A program made the translations under genes and the position numbers. Positions 26,991 to 35,589 of a DNA stretch of 64,000 nucleotides are shown here, piece after piece. The DNA comes from an uncultured Latescibacterota bacterium. Its GTDB lineage: Bacteria; Latescibacterota; UBA2968. The stretch is from the NCBI GenBank assembly GCA_951812755.1, contig OX638329.1, positions 1,163,339-1,227,338 of the forward strand, given 5' to 3'. Under the pieces are notes generated by a model. That model saw nothing but the letters and a program-made list of their open reading frames with translations. It was not told the DNA's origin and made no database searches. Position 1 is the stretch's first letter; each line of letters opens with the position of its first letter.

Positions 26991-28761
26991 CATCCTCCTC
27001 TTATGCGCGGGAACTGCCATCGCATCTACCGAGCAGATCAACGCCGCACTTCAGCGCGCAATAGCCCTTGAAGCAAAAAAGGACTTCACAAGTGCGATCT
27101 ACATCTACCGCGGCCTTTACATCCAGCATCCCCATCGCGCCGATCTTCTCATGCGTCTCGAATCCGCACTATCGCGGGCGGGCAGGTATGACGAAGTCGC
27201 CGTGCTACTGCGCCAGCGTCTCTCGTCTGTTCCAAACGATAACAACGCGCGCCTTCGCCTGGGCATTGCTCTCTTTGAACTCGGCCAAATAGATTCCGCA
27301 ACTGCATTCTGGGAACCCCTGCTTCAGCAGGCGACCACAACACATCCCTTTGCCATTATTGCCGACCGCTATCGCAAACGCAACCTCGACAAACGCGCCG
27401 AACAAACCTATCGCCGCGCGAGAACCGCACTCAAAGACACAATGCTTTTTGCCCGCGAACTCGCCGAGCTCGCCGAACGCCGCGCCCATTATCCCGATGC
27501 TGTGCGCGAATACCTGATCTGGGTTCAGAAAAACCCACAGTATCGCGCACACGTCGAAGCGCGCCTGCGCGATTTTGCCCAAAACGGCGACCAGCACGCC
27601 GAGGTCTTTGACCTGCTCTCATCGCCCAGTGATCAAACCCATCTCAGCTTGCTCATCGAATACGCCCTGCCCGCTGGATTTATCGCGCAAACGCTCGATC
27701 TTTTGCTCTCGCCCAACGCGCTCATAAAAAATAATTGGAATGATCTGTTCCGCATTGCGAGCTATGCCCTCGACAATGACAATCCCCCAACCGCCATTGC
27801 CGCTTATCGGGCGATATGTGACCGCGCAGACCGTCCCGACCATCTGGCACGCGCGCAACTGGGCCTGGGCAAAGCATATCAGCTTGCAAACCGGCCCGCC
27901 GATGCACAAAACCACTATAGCGACCTCATCGCCCGTCATCCCAATCGCGCAGAGGCCGACGAAGCCCGTTTTCTTATAGGTCTCATCTTGCGCGACTACC
28001 ACAACGACGCCGAAGGAGCTCAACAGGCATTTCAAAACTTGATCCAGACCCATCGGCGCAGTACCTGGCGATACAAGGCGCTATTTGCACTCGCCGAAGG
28101 ACATCTACAGGCGAACAGCATAGATAGAACGCGGCTCATCTACCACCAGATCATCGCCGAAAGAGCGACCGCCCCCGAAGCAATCGAAGCCCGCTTTCGC
28201 CTCGCTGAATTGCATTTTCTATCAAACCAGATCGACCAGGCACAAACCCTGCTCGACGCCGTGCTCAAAACACAACTCAACCGCGACATCATCAACGACG
28301 CCATCGCCCTATCCGCGCTATTACAAGAAGGCCAGCGCGCAGATTCAACCCTGCTCAGCGCGTATGCCAGTGCCTGCCTCAAGCTGCGCCAAAAAGATCA
28401 AAACGAAGCATTGCGCGCATTTGAAACTCTTCATCGCGCCCATCCGCAATCCTTTCTCGCGGATCGCTTGCTCGACCATCAGGCCAAAATTTACACCGAT
28501 CAAAAGCGCTATCCACAAGCCCTTCAGACCTATCGCAAACTCATTGCCACACAGCCCGAAAGCCCACTTTCCCCCGCCGCATATATCGCACAGGGCGCGA
28601 TCTACGATAAATACCTCGGCCAATATTACGACGCGCAAAAAATCTATGAAACCCTGCTCGTCAACTATCCCACAAGCCTCGAAGCCGACATCGCCCGCGA
28701 GCGATTGCGAAACCTCCGACAAAAAATCCAGACCCTCGAAAAAACAAAGGAAGCGGGATGA
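26950..28761 (+). CDS. exported TPR-repeat protein
   Basis: About 603 residues of tandem tetratricopeptide-like helical pairs (for example [77 protein letters not shown]). The ATG at 26950 gives a good signal peptide, [20 protein letters not shown] with cleavage near AIAS; an upstream ATG at 26830 would overlap the DUF4175-like gene. The positively charged start of this signal peptide ([13 protein letters not shown]) is encoded by the REP-like repeat. In MoxR clusters a periplasmic TPR protein is a usual member and probably scaffolds complexes. Its stop overlaps the HigA start, which is a product of the insertion discussed at 28741-30462. Confidence 0.75.
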   Translation: MNCWRSCTPLRLFAILLLCAGTAIASTEQINAALQRAIALEAKKDFTSAIYIYRGLYIQHPHRADLLMRLESALSRAGRYDEVAVLLRQRLSSVPNDNNARLRLGIALFELGQIDSATAFWEPLLQQATTTHPFAIIADRYRKRNLDKRAEQTYRRARTALKDTMLFARELAELAERRAHYPDAVREYLIWVQKNPQYRAHVEARLRDFAQNGDQHAEVFDLLSSPSDQTHLSLLIEYALPAGFIAQTLDLLLSPNALIKNNWNDLFRIASYALDNDNPPTAIAAYRAICDRADRPDHLARAQLGLGKAYQLANRPADAQNHYSDLIARHPNRAEADEARFLIGLILRDYHNDAEGAQQAFQNLIQTHRRSTWRYKALFALAEGHLQANSIDRTRLIYHQIIAERATAPEAIEARFRLAELHFLSNQIDQAQTLLDAVLKTQLNRDIINDAIALSALLQEGQRADSTLLSAYASACLKLRQKDQNEALRAFETLHRAHPQSFLADRLLDHQAKIYTDQKRYPQALQTYRKLIATQPESPLSPAAYIAQGAIYDKYLGQYYDAQKIYETLLVNYPTSLEADIARERLRNLRQKIQTLEKTKEAG

Positions 28762-29012
28762 TATTACAACGGCAAATCACACCTGGTGAAATTTTCCTAA
28801 AAGAGTATCTCAAACCCATGAGAATTTCGCAAAATGCCATGGCCCGTGCCATCGGTGTTGCGCCGCAGACAATCAACGAAATCGTTCACGCCCGGCGTTC
28901 GATCACGCCAGCCATGTCAATTCGCTTTGGTGCCTTCTTCGGGCAGTCAGACGAATTTTGGCACGGACTTCAGGTCGAGTGCAACTTTCGCAAACTGGCC
29001 AGTGAAAAGTAG
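28758..29012 (+). CDS. higA: HigA-family antitoxin, orphan
   Basis: An 84-residue HTH protein matching HigA addiction-module antitoxins: [19 protein letters not shown], then the helix-turn-helix [21 protein letters not shown] (about 28-48), then [24 protein letters not shown]. HigA normally follows a higB RelE-like toxin gene; none is present within the upstream gene or nearby, so this is an orphan. Its ATG lies in the direct-repeat boundary and overlaps the TPR stop (ATGA), so it has borrowed the ribosome-binding site AAGGAAGCGGG of the ancestral junction. It may act as a transcriptional regulator. Confidence 0.85.
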   Translation: MILQRQITPGEIFLKEYLKPMRISQNAMARAIGVAPQTINEIVHARRSITPAMSIRFGAFFGQSDEFWHGLQVECNFRKLASEK

Positions 29013-29170
29013 CGGCTTACTGCTGGCATCCGCCCGGCCTCAACCTTGAGCCACCTATCTTGATTACGGTCCATGTGATTTCTGGTTACAAGGATTTTGA
29101 ATTGATACGCTAGCTCGTGGTGCTTGACCACACAGGCTGACAGCAGATCAACAGGAGGAGAATAAGTTCA

Positions 29171-29376
29171 ATGCCAGATTTTACAGAAGAAGAGTTGCTG
29201 CAAATCATCGCAACTGGCGAATCTGACCGCGTTGAGTTCAAAGAGTCCTTGTCCAGCGTTTTGGCGTGGGAATACCAATAGCCAAAAAACAGTTGGCGGA
29301 AGCGGGACATCGGGAACCTGAATTTGATATTTCCAATAATTTTGTGCGGGTAACAGTAAAAGCAAGAGGTGCGTAA
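29171..29376 (+). pseudogene. remnant of AlbA_2/Schlafen-type DNA-binding protein
   Basis: A strong ribosome-binding site (AGGAGGAG, 29153-29160) precedes an ATG. The first 31 codons encode EEELLQIIATGESDRVEFKE, the canonical start of AlbA_2 (divergent AAA_4/Schlafen) domains. At about 29265 the frame ends in TAG (29279-29281). A different frame then encodes GVGIPIAKKQLAEAGHREP and EFDISNNFVRVTVKA to a stop at 29374-29376, which resembles the C-terminal end of the same family's proteins. Roughly 300 internal residues are missing, so this is an internal deletion with frameshift. It lies 2 nt upstream of the ParA-like gene. Confidence 0.6.
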
Positions 29377-29378
29377 AG

Positions 29379-30389
29379 ATGAGCACACCTGTTTTGACTT
29401 TTTTTAACCACAAAGGCGGTGTCGGCAAAACTGCCCTTGTCTATCATTTGGCGTGGATGCTGACCGATATCGGCTATCGCGTATTGACCTGCGACCTCGA
29501 TCCACAGGCCAACCTCACCGCCGCATTTCTGGATGAAGATCGGTTGGAAAAACTGTGGGGAGAAAGCCGAGACGAACACGGGTGTACCATCCTGCAATGC
29601 GTCCAACCTCTGACACAAGTTGGGAATATTAAAGATCCAGTATTGACGAAAATCACACCTGAGTTGAGTCTGATACCAGGAGATCTGGCACTGGCCGGAT
29701 TTGAAGACACCCTATCAGCAGAATGGCCTAACGCATTGGGGTCTAGTGAACTATATCGTCCCTTTCGCATTTTGACTGCCTTTTCAACCATCATGCAGTC
29801 CGGGGCAGAGCAGATGAATGCCTCTGTCATCCTGGCCGACGCCGGCTCCAATCTCGGAGCGATTAATCGCTCCGCGCTGATAGCTACTGATTACATCATC
29901 GTTCCGCTAGGTGCCGACTTGTTTTCCCTCCAGAGCCTGTGCAATCTCGGCCCGACGCTGAACCGGTGGAGACAGGACTGGGCGCGGCGAAAGCACAACT
30001 GGGAGCAACCGGACTTTCCACTACCGGATGGTGCCATGCACCCCATTGGCTATGTCGTGCAACAACACGGCATCCGCCTGAGCCGCCCTATCAAGGCGTA
30101 TGACAAGTGGGTTAATCAAATGCCGGAAGAATACGCACGGAATCTGCTGAATGACAACAAAGGCCCTTACCCTGCAACACCAGCGGAAGATGAAAAACAC
30201 GCCCTTGCCACCGTCAAACACTACCGAAGCCTGGTGCCAATGGCCCAGGAAGCGCGCAAGCCCATTTTTCACCTCAAAAACGCCGACGGAGCCATCGGCA
30301 GTCATGCCGCCGCTGCGAATGACGCCCGCCGAGACTTCAAGGTGTTAGCAGAAAAGATCGCAAAAAGAATCGAGATCGGGAGAACTTGA
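29379..30389 (+). CDS. ParA-family ATPase
   Basis: A 336-residue P-loop ATPase of the ParA/MinD (AAA_31) group. The deviant Walker A motif KGGVGKTA is at residues 12-19, the switch region CDLDPQANLTAAF follows near 48, and ADAGSNLGAINRSAL is the Walker B/switch II region. There is no ParB partner and no centromere-like repeat nearby. ParA-like ATPases paired with AlbA_2-type genes occur on accessory elements and do not necessarily segregate DNA. The start lies 2 nt after the end of the AlbA_2 remnant, so the two were once an operon. The C-terminal half (VNQMPEEYARNLLND) is less conserved. Confidence 0.85.
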   Translation: MSTPVLTFFNHKGGVGKTALVYHLAWMLTDIGYRVLTCDLDPQANLTAAFLDEDRLEKLWGESRDEHGCTILQCVQPLTQVGNIKDPVLTKITPELSLIPGDLALAGFEDTLSAEWPNALGSSELYRPFRILTAFSTIMQSGAEQMNASVILADAGSNLGAINRSALIATDYIIVPLGADLFSLQSLCNLGPTLNRWRQDWARRKHNWEQPDFPLPDGAMHPIGYVVQQHGIRLSRPIKAYDKWVNQMPEEYARNLLNDNKGPYPATPAEDEKHALATVKHYRSLVPMAQEARKPIFHLKNADGAIGSHAAAANDARRDFKVLAEKIAKRIEIGRT

Positions 30390-30443
30390 AAGAGGGTAGG
30401 TAGCTAAGATCAGCTTGACCCACGTCAAAACAAAGGAAGCGGG

Positions 30444-31760
30444 ATGACATTAAAACAGCAAAATGCAAGCACTCACTTCACACTTCTCACCTTGCTCTTT
30501 ATTTTCATAACATCATCTCCCTGCACAGCGGCGATAGGTGGTGGAAGCGCGAACGTCGGCAAAATTCTCATCCCCATGGACATATCGCAAACCGATCACC
30601 TCAAAGCCTACGGCATTGCGTATTGGTCATTGCAACAGGGCCATCCCGTCGAATGGTTGCTCAACTACCGCGGCGGGTCCTTCCTCATCGACAACCACGA
30701 AACCATCGCGCGCGAAGCCCGAATACGCGCCGTCTCCTTCCAGGCCATCTCAGCCGCGCAGGCCACGCGCATCTACGCCGATATTGAATCCGGCAACATG
30801 AACCGCATGCGCCTTGAAAAAGCCCCCCGTATCGCAGTCTATACCCCCCCGCACAAACAGCCCTGGGACGACGCCGTCACATTGGCCCTCACGTATGCGG
30901 AAATCCCCTATACCACCTTGTGGGACGAAGAAGTTCTCACCGGCAAACTCGAAAACTTCGACTGGCTGCACTTACATCACGAAGACTTCACTGGGCAATA
31001 CGGCAAATTCTATCGCAGCCACGGCCATACCCTCTGGTACCGACAACAACAGGCCGCATTTAAAACCCTCGCCCGCAAACTGGGCTTTGCCAAAGTCTCT
31101 CACCTCAAAGGCGCGGTTGCACAGGCCATTTACAACTACGTCGCACAGGGCGGCTTTCTCTTTGCCATGTGCTCGGCTACCGATACCTTTGACATTGCCC
31201 TTGCCGCGCGTGGGATCGACATTGTCGATAGCGTTTACGACGGCGACCCCGCAGATCCAATGGCGCGTCAAAAACTCGATTTCTCGCACACCATAGCCTT
31301 TGAAAACTTCAACCTCGTTATGGACCCCCTCGAATACGAACACGCCGACATCGACCTGTCACCCATTGAAATGAGCCAGGTCAAAAATGCCGATATCGAT
31401 GCCTTTTCACTATTTGAATTCTCGGCAAAATACGATCCCGTGCCCACCATGCTCACGCAAAACCACACACCCATCGTCCCCGGCTTTTTGGGCCAAACAA
31501 CGGCCTTTCGCAAAAACCGCATCAAAAAATCCGTCACCATCATGGGCGACATACCCGGCACGGACCACGTCAAATACATCCACGGCAACATCGGCAAAGG
31601 CACATTCACATTTTATGCCGGACACGACCCGGAAGACTATCAACACTTTGTCAACGACCCGCCCACACAACTCGCACTGCACAAAAATTCGCCGGGCTAT
31701 CGCCTCATCCTCAACAATATTCTCTTCCCGGCGGCGAAAAAGGAAAAACGCAAAACATAA
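30444..31760 (+). CDS. exported protein of unknown function in MoxR cluster
   Basis: A 438-residue protein with a signal peptide (about FTLLTLLFIFITSSPCTA). The mature part begins KILIPMDISQTDHLKAYGIAYW and contains LNYRGGSFLIDNH, VYTPPHKQPWDDAV, WLHLHHEDFTGQYG, FLFAMCSATDTFDIAL and FTFYAGHDPEDYQH. Proteins of this kind in FCB genomes are sometimes labelled asparagine synthetase B, apparently by weak similarity; no amidotransferase catalytic Cys at the N-terminus or ATP-pyrophosphatase motif supports that name. The glutamine-amidotransferase-like features (AMCSAT with Cys, late HDPED) suggest a distant class I GATase/ThuA-like fold. Its start is in the right direct repeat of the insert. Confidence 0.6.
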   Translation: MTLKQQNASTHFTLLTLLFIFITSSPCTAAIGGGSANVGKILIPMDISQTDHLKAYGIAYWSLQQGHPVEWLLNYRGGSFLIDNHETIAREARIRAVSFQAISAAQATRIYADIESGNMNRMRLEKAPRIAVYTPPHKQPWDDAVTLALTYAEIPYTTLWDEEVLTGKLENFDWLHLHHEDFTGQYGKFYRSHGHTLWYRQQQAAFKTLARKLGFAKVSHLKGAVAQAIYNYVAQGGFLFAMCSATDTFDIALAARGIDIVDSVYDGDPADPMARQKLDFSHTIAFENFNLVMDPLEYEHADIDLSPIEMSQVKNADIDAFSLFEFSAKYDPVPTMLTQNHTPIVPGFLGQTTAFRKNRIKKSVTIMGDIPGTDHVKYIHGNIGKGTFTFYAGHDPEDYQHFVNDPPTQLALHKNSPGYRLILNNILFPAAKKEKRKT

Positions 31761-31773
31761 GAAAGGAAACAAA

Positions 31774-32760
31774 ATGCCCGAAGCATCACCTCACGAAGAC
31801 CTCCAGGCCGTTGAACAATTAAAAACCGCGTATGACCAGATCGTCGCCGAAATTGGCAAAGTCATTATTGGACAGCGGGAAATCGTCGATCAGCTACTCA
31901 TCGCCCTCCTCTGCGGGGGCCATTGTTTGCTCGTCGGTGTGCCCGGCCTGGCCAAAACGCTCCTCATCAGCACCCTCGCGCGCGCCCTCGACTTGTCTTT
32001 TAGCCGCATCCAATTTACCCCCGACCTCATGCCTTCAGACATCACGGGCACAGAACTCCTCGAAGAAGACCAGACCACCGGACACAAAGCATTCCGCTTT
32101 GTCAAAGGTCCCTTATTTGCCAACATCATCCTGGCCGATGAAATCAACCGCACCCCGCCCAAAACCCAGGCTGCCTTATTGCAGGCCATGCAAGAACACG
32201 AAGTCACCGCCGGAGGGGGGACCTTCCGCCTCGAAGAACCATTTTTTGTCTTAGCCACGCAAAATCCCATCGAACAAGAAGGCACCTATCCCCTGCCCGA
32301 AGCCCAACTCGACCGCTTCATCTTTAACCTGTGGATCGATTATCCCACCCGAGAAGAAGAACGCGCCATTGTCAAAGCCACCACAGGTGCCCAAACACAC
32401 GACGTACGGCCCGTACTGAACGCCGCACAAATCCGCAACCTCCAGCAACTCATCCGCAAAGTTCCAGTAGCCGATCACATCGTAGATCATGCGGTAGATC
32501 TCGTCCGCAAAACCCGCCCGCAAAATACGGACACATCCATTGGCCACATGCTCAGATGGGGTGCTGGCCCGCGCGCCTCGCAATGCCTCATCCTCGGCGC
32601 CAAAGCGCGCGCCGTACTCAGCGGACGCTATGCACCGTCCATCGACGACGTATCTTTTGTCGCCAGACCCGTCTTGCGCCATCGCCTCGTCACGAATTTC
32701 AACGCCGAAGCCGAAGGCATCACCCCGGTCGATCTCGTCGATCAATTGTTAAAAGAATAG
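31774..32760 (+). CDS. MoxR-family AAA+ ATPase
   Basis: A 328-residue ATPase. The ATG at 31774 follows AAGGAAAC and precedes the conserved IGKVIIGQREIVDQLLIALL. Walker A is GVPGLAKT (55-62), Walker B is ILADEINR (119-126), and sensor 1 is LATQNPIEQEGTYPLPEAQLD, all typical of MoxR. MoxR ATPases act as chaperones that activate VWA or DUF58 partners; here no DUF58 or VWA gene follows, since MurD starts 20 nt downstream. Within the cluster DUF4159, DUF4175-like, TPR and the exported protein precede it. The product is cytoplasmic. Confidence 0.93.
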   Translation: MPEASPHEDLQAVEQLKTAYDQIVAEIGKVIIGQREIVDQLLIALLCGGHCLLVGVPGLAKTLLISTLARALDLSFSRIQFTPDLMPSDITGTELLEEDQTTGHKAFRFVKGPLFANIILADEINRTPPKTQAALLQAMQEHEVTAGGGTFRLEEPFFVLATQNPIEQEGTYPLPEAQLDRFIFNLWIDYPTREEERAIVKATTGAQTHDVRPVLNAAQIRNLQQLIRKVPVADHIVDHAVDLVRKTRPQNTDTSIGHMLRWGAGPRASQCLILGAKARAVLSGRYAPSIDDVSFVARPVLRHRLVTNFNAEAEGITPVDLVDQLLKE

Positions 32761-32780
32761 CCCTCACCTGGAGATTTTCC

Positions 32781-34133
32781 GTGAACCTGAAAGGCCAGCG
32801 CGTCACAGTAATGGGATTGGGATTATTTGGCGGGGGCGTGGGAGCGGCGCGTTTTCTGGTGCGCGAAGGCGCGGTGGTGACAGTGACGGACTTGCGCCCG
32901 CAAAAAGACCTGCGCGCTTCGGTGCGCGCCCTGAATGGATTACCCATCGCCTTTAAGCTGGGGGGACACGAAGAAACGGATTTTCGGAACGCAGATTTAA
33001 TTGTCGCCAATCCCGCGGTACCTCGATCATCGCAATACTTGAAAATCGCAGAATCTGCGGGCGTGTCCATCACATCGGAAATATGTCTATTTGTCGAACG
33101 CTGCCCCGCACCTATAATCGGCGTAACGGGCAGCAGTGGAAAAACGACGACAACCTCGCTCATAGGAGAAATGCTCAAGCGAAAAGATAAACGCACGCGA
33201 ATTGGTGGCAATATTGGCGGATCTCTGCTCGATGAATTGGAAATGCTACACGCCGATGTACCCGTCGTACTGGAATTATCGAGCTTTCAACTCGACCGCT
33301 TAGGCGAGTTGCCGTGGAGTCCCCACATCGCTGTCATAACCAACTTCGCGCCAAATCACATCGACGTTCACGGATCTTTACAAGCGTACCGAAAAGCCAA
33401 GCAACAAATCGTCATACACCAGACAAAAAGCGATTGGACGATTGTCAACGGAGAAGATGCCGAAGTATCTCGTTGGGCAGGCACAGGGCAGCGGGTGGTA
33501 TTTGCCGTTGAAGGCGAGGGGGATGTATTTGTACGCGAGGGAAAAATTCAACACAGAATCGGTGGCGATGGGCAAACCATCTGCTCTGTAGATACCATAT
33601 TCTTGCGCGGGCGGCACAACCTCTCCAACGCACTATCAGCCACAGGTGCAGCAATTGTAAGCGGTGTATCTGAAGAAGATATCGCCGACGTATTGCGAAC
33701 ATTTCAGGGCGTGCCGCACAGATTGGAGCAGGTGGCAGAAGTGAACGGCGTTCTCTATGTAAACGACTCAATAGCCACGAGTCCCGATCGCACGCGGACA
33801 GCGCTCATGGCTTATGACAAGCCGATCGTACTGATCGCCGGCGGCTACGATAAGGGCATTGCATTCGACGATCTGGGGATGGCGATAGAGGAAAAGGTCG
33901 CACATCTAATTGCGATGGGCAAAACCGGGGACGCGATTGCGGCAACCGCAAAAGGCAAAACCAATATTCACCGCGTCGAAAATTTGGAAGAAGCAATGGG
34001 TTGCGCGACGGGTCTCGCACAAGCTGGCGATGTGGTATTGCTATCGCCAGCATCGGCGAGTTACGACCAATTTCGCAATTTTGAAGAGCGCGGTGATCAG
34101 TTTCGAGAATGGGTACAAAAATTGGGAGATTAG
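32781..34133 (+). CDS. murD: UDP-N-acetylmuramoyl-L-alanine--D-glutamate ligase
   Basis: A 450-residue cytoplasmic peptidoglycan ligase that adds D-Glu to UDP-MurNAc-L-Ala. The GTG at 32781 has GGAG 7 nt upstream and gives the N-terminus VNLKGQRVTVMGLGLFG, the usual MurD start. The ATP loop is GVTGSSGKTTTT (about 117-128), followed by IGGNIGGSL, VLELSSFQLD and FAPNHIDVHGS, all diagnostic of MurD. The C-terminal domain has NDSIATSPDRT and GGYDKG. It lies outside a normal division/cell-wall cluster, at the end of the MoxR operon, and converges with the sigma-factor gene leaving only 9 nt between stops. Confidence 0.93.
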   Translation: MNLKGQRVTVMGLGLFGGGVGAARFLVREGAVVTVTDLRPQKDLRASVRALNGLPIAFKLGGHEETDFRNADLIVANPAVPRSSQYLKIAESAGVSITSEICLFVERCPAPIIGVTGSSGKTTTTSLIGEMLKRKDKRTRIGGNIGGSLLDELEMLHADVPVVLELSSFQLDRLGELPWSPHIAVITNFAPNHIDVHGSLQAYRKAKQQIVIHQTKSDWTIVNGEDAEVSRWAGTGQRVVFAVEGEGDVFVREGKIQHRIGGDGQTICSVDTIFLRGRHNLSNALSATGAAIVSGVSEEDIADVLRTFQGVPHRLEQVAEVNGVLYVNDSIATSPDRTRTALMAYDKPIVLIAGGYDKGIAFDDLGMAIEEKVAHLIAMGKTGDAIAATAKGKTNIHRVENLEEAMGCATGLAQAGDVVLLSPASASYDQFRNFEERGDQFREWVQKLGD

Positions 34134-34142
34134 CGTTTCAGT

Positions 34143-34994
34143 TCAGGTATCTTCGGCATAGGACATCAGCTTTCGCCCGCGCGTGGGATGGCGCAATTTT
34201 CGGAGTGCTTTTTCTTTTATTTGACGAATCCTTTCGCGCGTCAGGCGAAATTGCTTACCAATTTCTTCAAGCGTCATCTCCGCACCACCACCCAATCCAA
34301 AATAGAGTCGAATGACTTTTTGCTCGCGTTCATCGAGGGTACTCAAAGCACTTGAGATTTCAGCTTTGAGGGTATTTCTCAATGCCATTGCGTCGGGCGA
34401 CTCTTGTGAGTTGTCGGGCATCATTTCAAGAAGGCTATTTTCCCCATCGCCAAGAGACGTATCGAGAGACAAAGTGCGCTGTCCACTCTTGAGAATATCC
34501 GTAACCTGCTCCACTGGAATATCCAATTCTTCGGCAATTTCTTCTTCGGCAGTACGCGTGGAAGTCTCGTGCTGTCGGCTACTTTTATAGCGAGATATGC
34601 GCCTGAGCAATTCCACGCGATTGAGAGGAAGGCGCACAACCCGGGCGTGTTCCGCCAGCGTTTGCAAAATAGATTGGCGAATCCACCAAACTGCATAAGA
34701 GATAAACTTAAACCCTCTCGTCTCGTCAAAACGCTCTGCCGCGGTGATCAAACCGACGTTGCCCGAACTGATGAGATCCACGAGCGGCACGCCCTGATTT
34801 TGGTATTCGTAAGCCACAGTGATTACAAAGCGCAGATTGGCTTCAATGAGTTTTGCCCGCGCTTTCTGATCGCCTTTGCGAATGCGAATAGCAAGTTCAA
34901 CTTCCTCTGCGGAAGACAGGGGTTGAGACGAAGCCACATCTTCGAGGTAGTGATGCAGTGCATCTTTGGTAACATTTCTGGCCGATGTAGTCAA
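34143..34994 (-). CDS. sigma-70 family RNA polymerase sigma factor (RpoD/RpoS-like)
   Basis: About 283 residues with regions 1.2 (LHHYLEDVASSQPLSSAEEVELA), 2 (NLRFVITVAYEYQNQGVPLVDLISSGNVGLITAAERFD and FKFISYAVWWIRQSI), 3 (AEHARVVRLP, EEIAEELDIPVEQV) and 4 (LDEREQKVIRLYFGLGG with HTH LTLEEIGKQFRLTRERIRQIKEKAL-like residues). No region 1.1 is present, as in short primary or group 2 factors. A TTG at 34994 is favoured because GAGGTGAT lies just upstream; a GTG at 35003 overlaps that site and would add three residues. A promoter lies at 35058-35085. Confidence 0.88.
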   Translation of the reverse strand: MTTSARNVTKDALHHYLEDVASSQPLSSAEEVELAIRIRKGDQKARAKLIEANLRFVITVAYEYQNQGVPLVDLISSGNVGLITAAERFDETRGFKFISYAVWWIRQSILQTLAEHARVVRLPLNRVELLRRISRYKSSRQHETSTRTAEEEIAEELDIPVEQVTDILKSGQRTLSLDTSLGDGENSLLEMMPDNSQESPDAMALRNTLKAEISSALSTLDEREQKVIRLYFGLGGGAEMTLEEIGKQFRLTRERIRQIKEKALRKLRHPTRGRKLMSYAEDT

Positions 34995-35057
34995 AACAAT
35001 CACCTCACTAAAGAGAAAGTAAAGGGTCTGTTAAGTTTTATTTATCAACCGCCCTGA

Positions 35058-35085
35058 TATATAGTGATTTTACCACAAGAGTCAA
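35058..35085 (-). promoter_or_regulatory. candidate sigma-70 promoter for the sigma-factor gene
   Basis: On the minus strand TTGACT (35085-35080), a 16-nt spacer and TATATA (35063-35058) lie about 60 nt before the sigma-factor start. An A/T run adjoins the -35 side and could act as an UP-like element or as a T tract for the Nudix gene's transcript. Confidence 0.6.
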
Positions 35086-35102
35086 GAAAAAAAACACACA
35101 GC

Positions 35103-35585
35103 TTACCACATCTCAATCTCGCTGGTCGCGACAGTTTTGCAGTCGGTAGAAAACGTAAATGTAGCTCTGACGCGCTTATTCTCCAGCACATAGGGATACC
35201 AATAGATAGCATCATCCCACATGGTATCAAAGGGCAAGTGATCGATTTCAAACCACACAGGGCGTATTTCCCCTGTTTCCATTGGCTCACCTTTCCACCT
35301 GCGTCCTATAAAAATACGGGTCGTGAGATTCCACTGGGGGCGTGCGGGAAAATAAAACGCCAAATGCCCGGCATCCACGAGGTCATGGGGCGACATCACA
35401 ACGCCTGTTTCTTCACGCATCTCGCGCACAGCGGCTGCACGCACTGTTTCGCCGGGTTCAATTTTCCCGCCAATACCCGTGTATTTCTCCACGCCAAACC
35501 CGCGTTTTTTATAGCCGAGCAAAACATGGGTTATGGGATCGCCTCTGACGAGCAGTATCAGCGTGGTGTGGTTTTCGATACACAT
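35103..35585 (-). CDS. Nudix hydrolase, MTH1-like (8-oxo-dGTP diphosphatase type)
   Basis: A 160-residue Nudix enzyme. The Nudix box is complete: GGKIEPGETVRAAAVREMREETGV, residues 39-62. Beyond the box the chain resembles human MTH1/NUDT1 in order: AGHLAFYF, then EIRPVWFEIDHLPFDTMWDDAIYWYP. The MTH1 Trp117 and Asp119 equivalents are present (MWDD), but the position of Asp120 appears to be Ala. MTH1-type enzymes hydrolyse oxidised purine nucleotides such as 8-oxo-dGTP. It ends 5 nt after its neighbour's stop region and is transcribed downstream of the quinone oxidoreductase, so both could be oxidative-stress genes. Confidence 0.85.
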   Translation of the reverse strand: MCIENHTTLILLVRGDPITHVLLGYKKRGFGVEKYTGIGGKIEPGETVRAAAVREMREETGVVMSPHDLVDAGHLAFYFPARPQWNLTTRIFIGRRWKGEPMETGEIRPVWFEIDHLPFDTMWDDAIYWYPYVLENKRVRATFTFSTDCKTVATSEIEMW

Positions 35586-35589
35586 GCGA

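Larger units (their letters stand above)
28741..30462. mobile_element. 1.69-kb insert bounded by 36-nt direct repeats
   Basis: The left copy (28741-28776) and right copy (30427-30462) agree at 33 of 36 positions, the first 21 being identical, by direct comparison. Between them lie a HigA-type antitoxin gene, a collapsed AlbA_2-type gene and a ParA-like ATPase gene. The left repeat spans the TPR stop codon, and the right repeat carries the start of the exported-protein gene at 30444. Removing one copy plus the insert would restore the overlapping TPR/exported-protein junction. No integrase or transposase gene is inside. Confidence 0.72.

Noticed and set aside
29379-30389. Plasmid partition locus
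   Set aside because: Only a ParA-like ATPase is present; no parB or iteron-like repeats were seen and the flanks are chromosomal.
30444-31760. Asparagine synthetase
   Set aside because: No N-terminal catalytic Cys, no ATP-pyrophosphatase loop, and a signal peptide is present.
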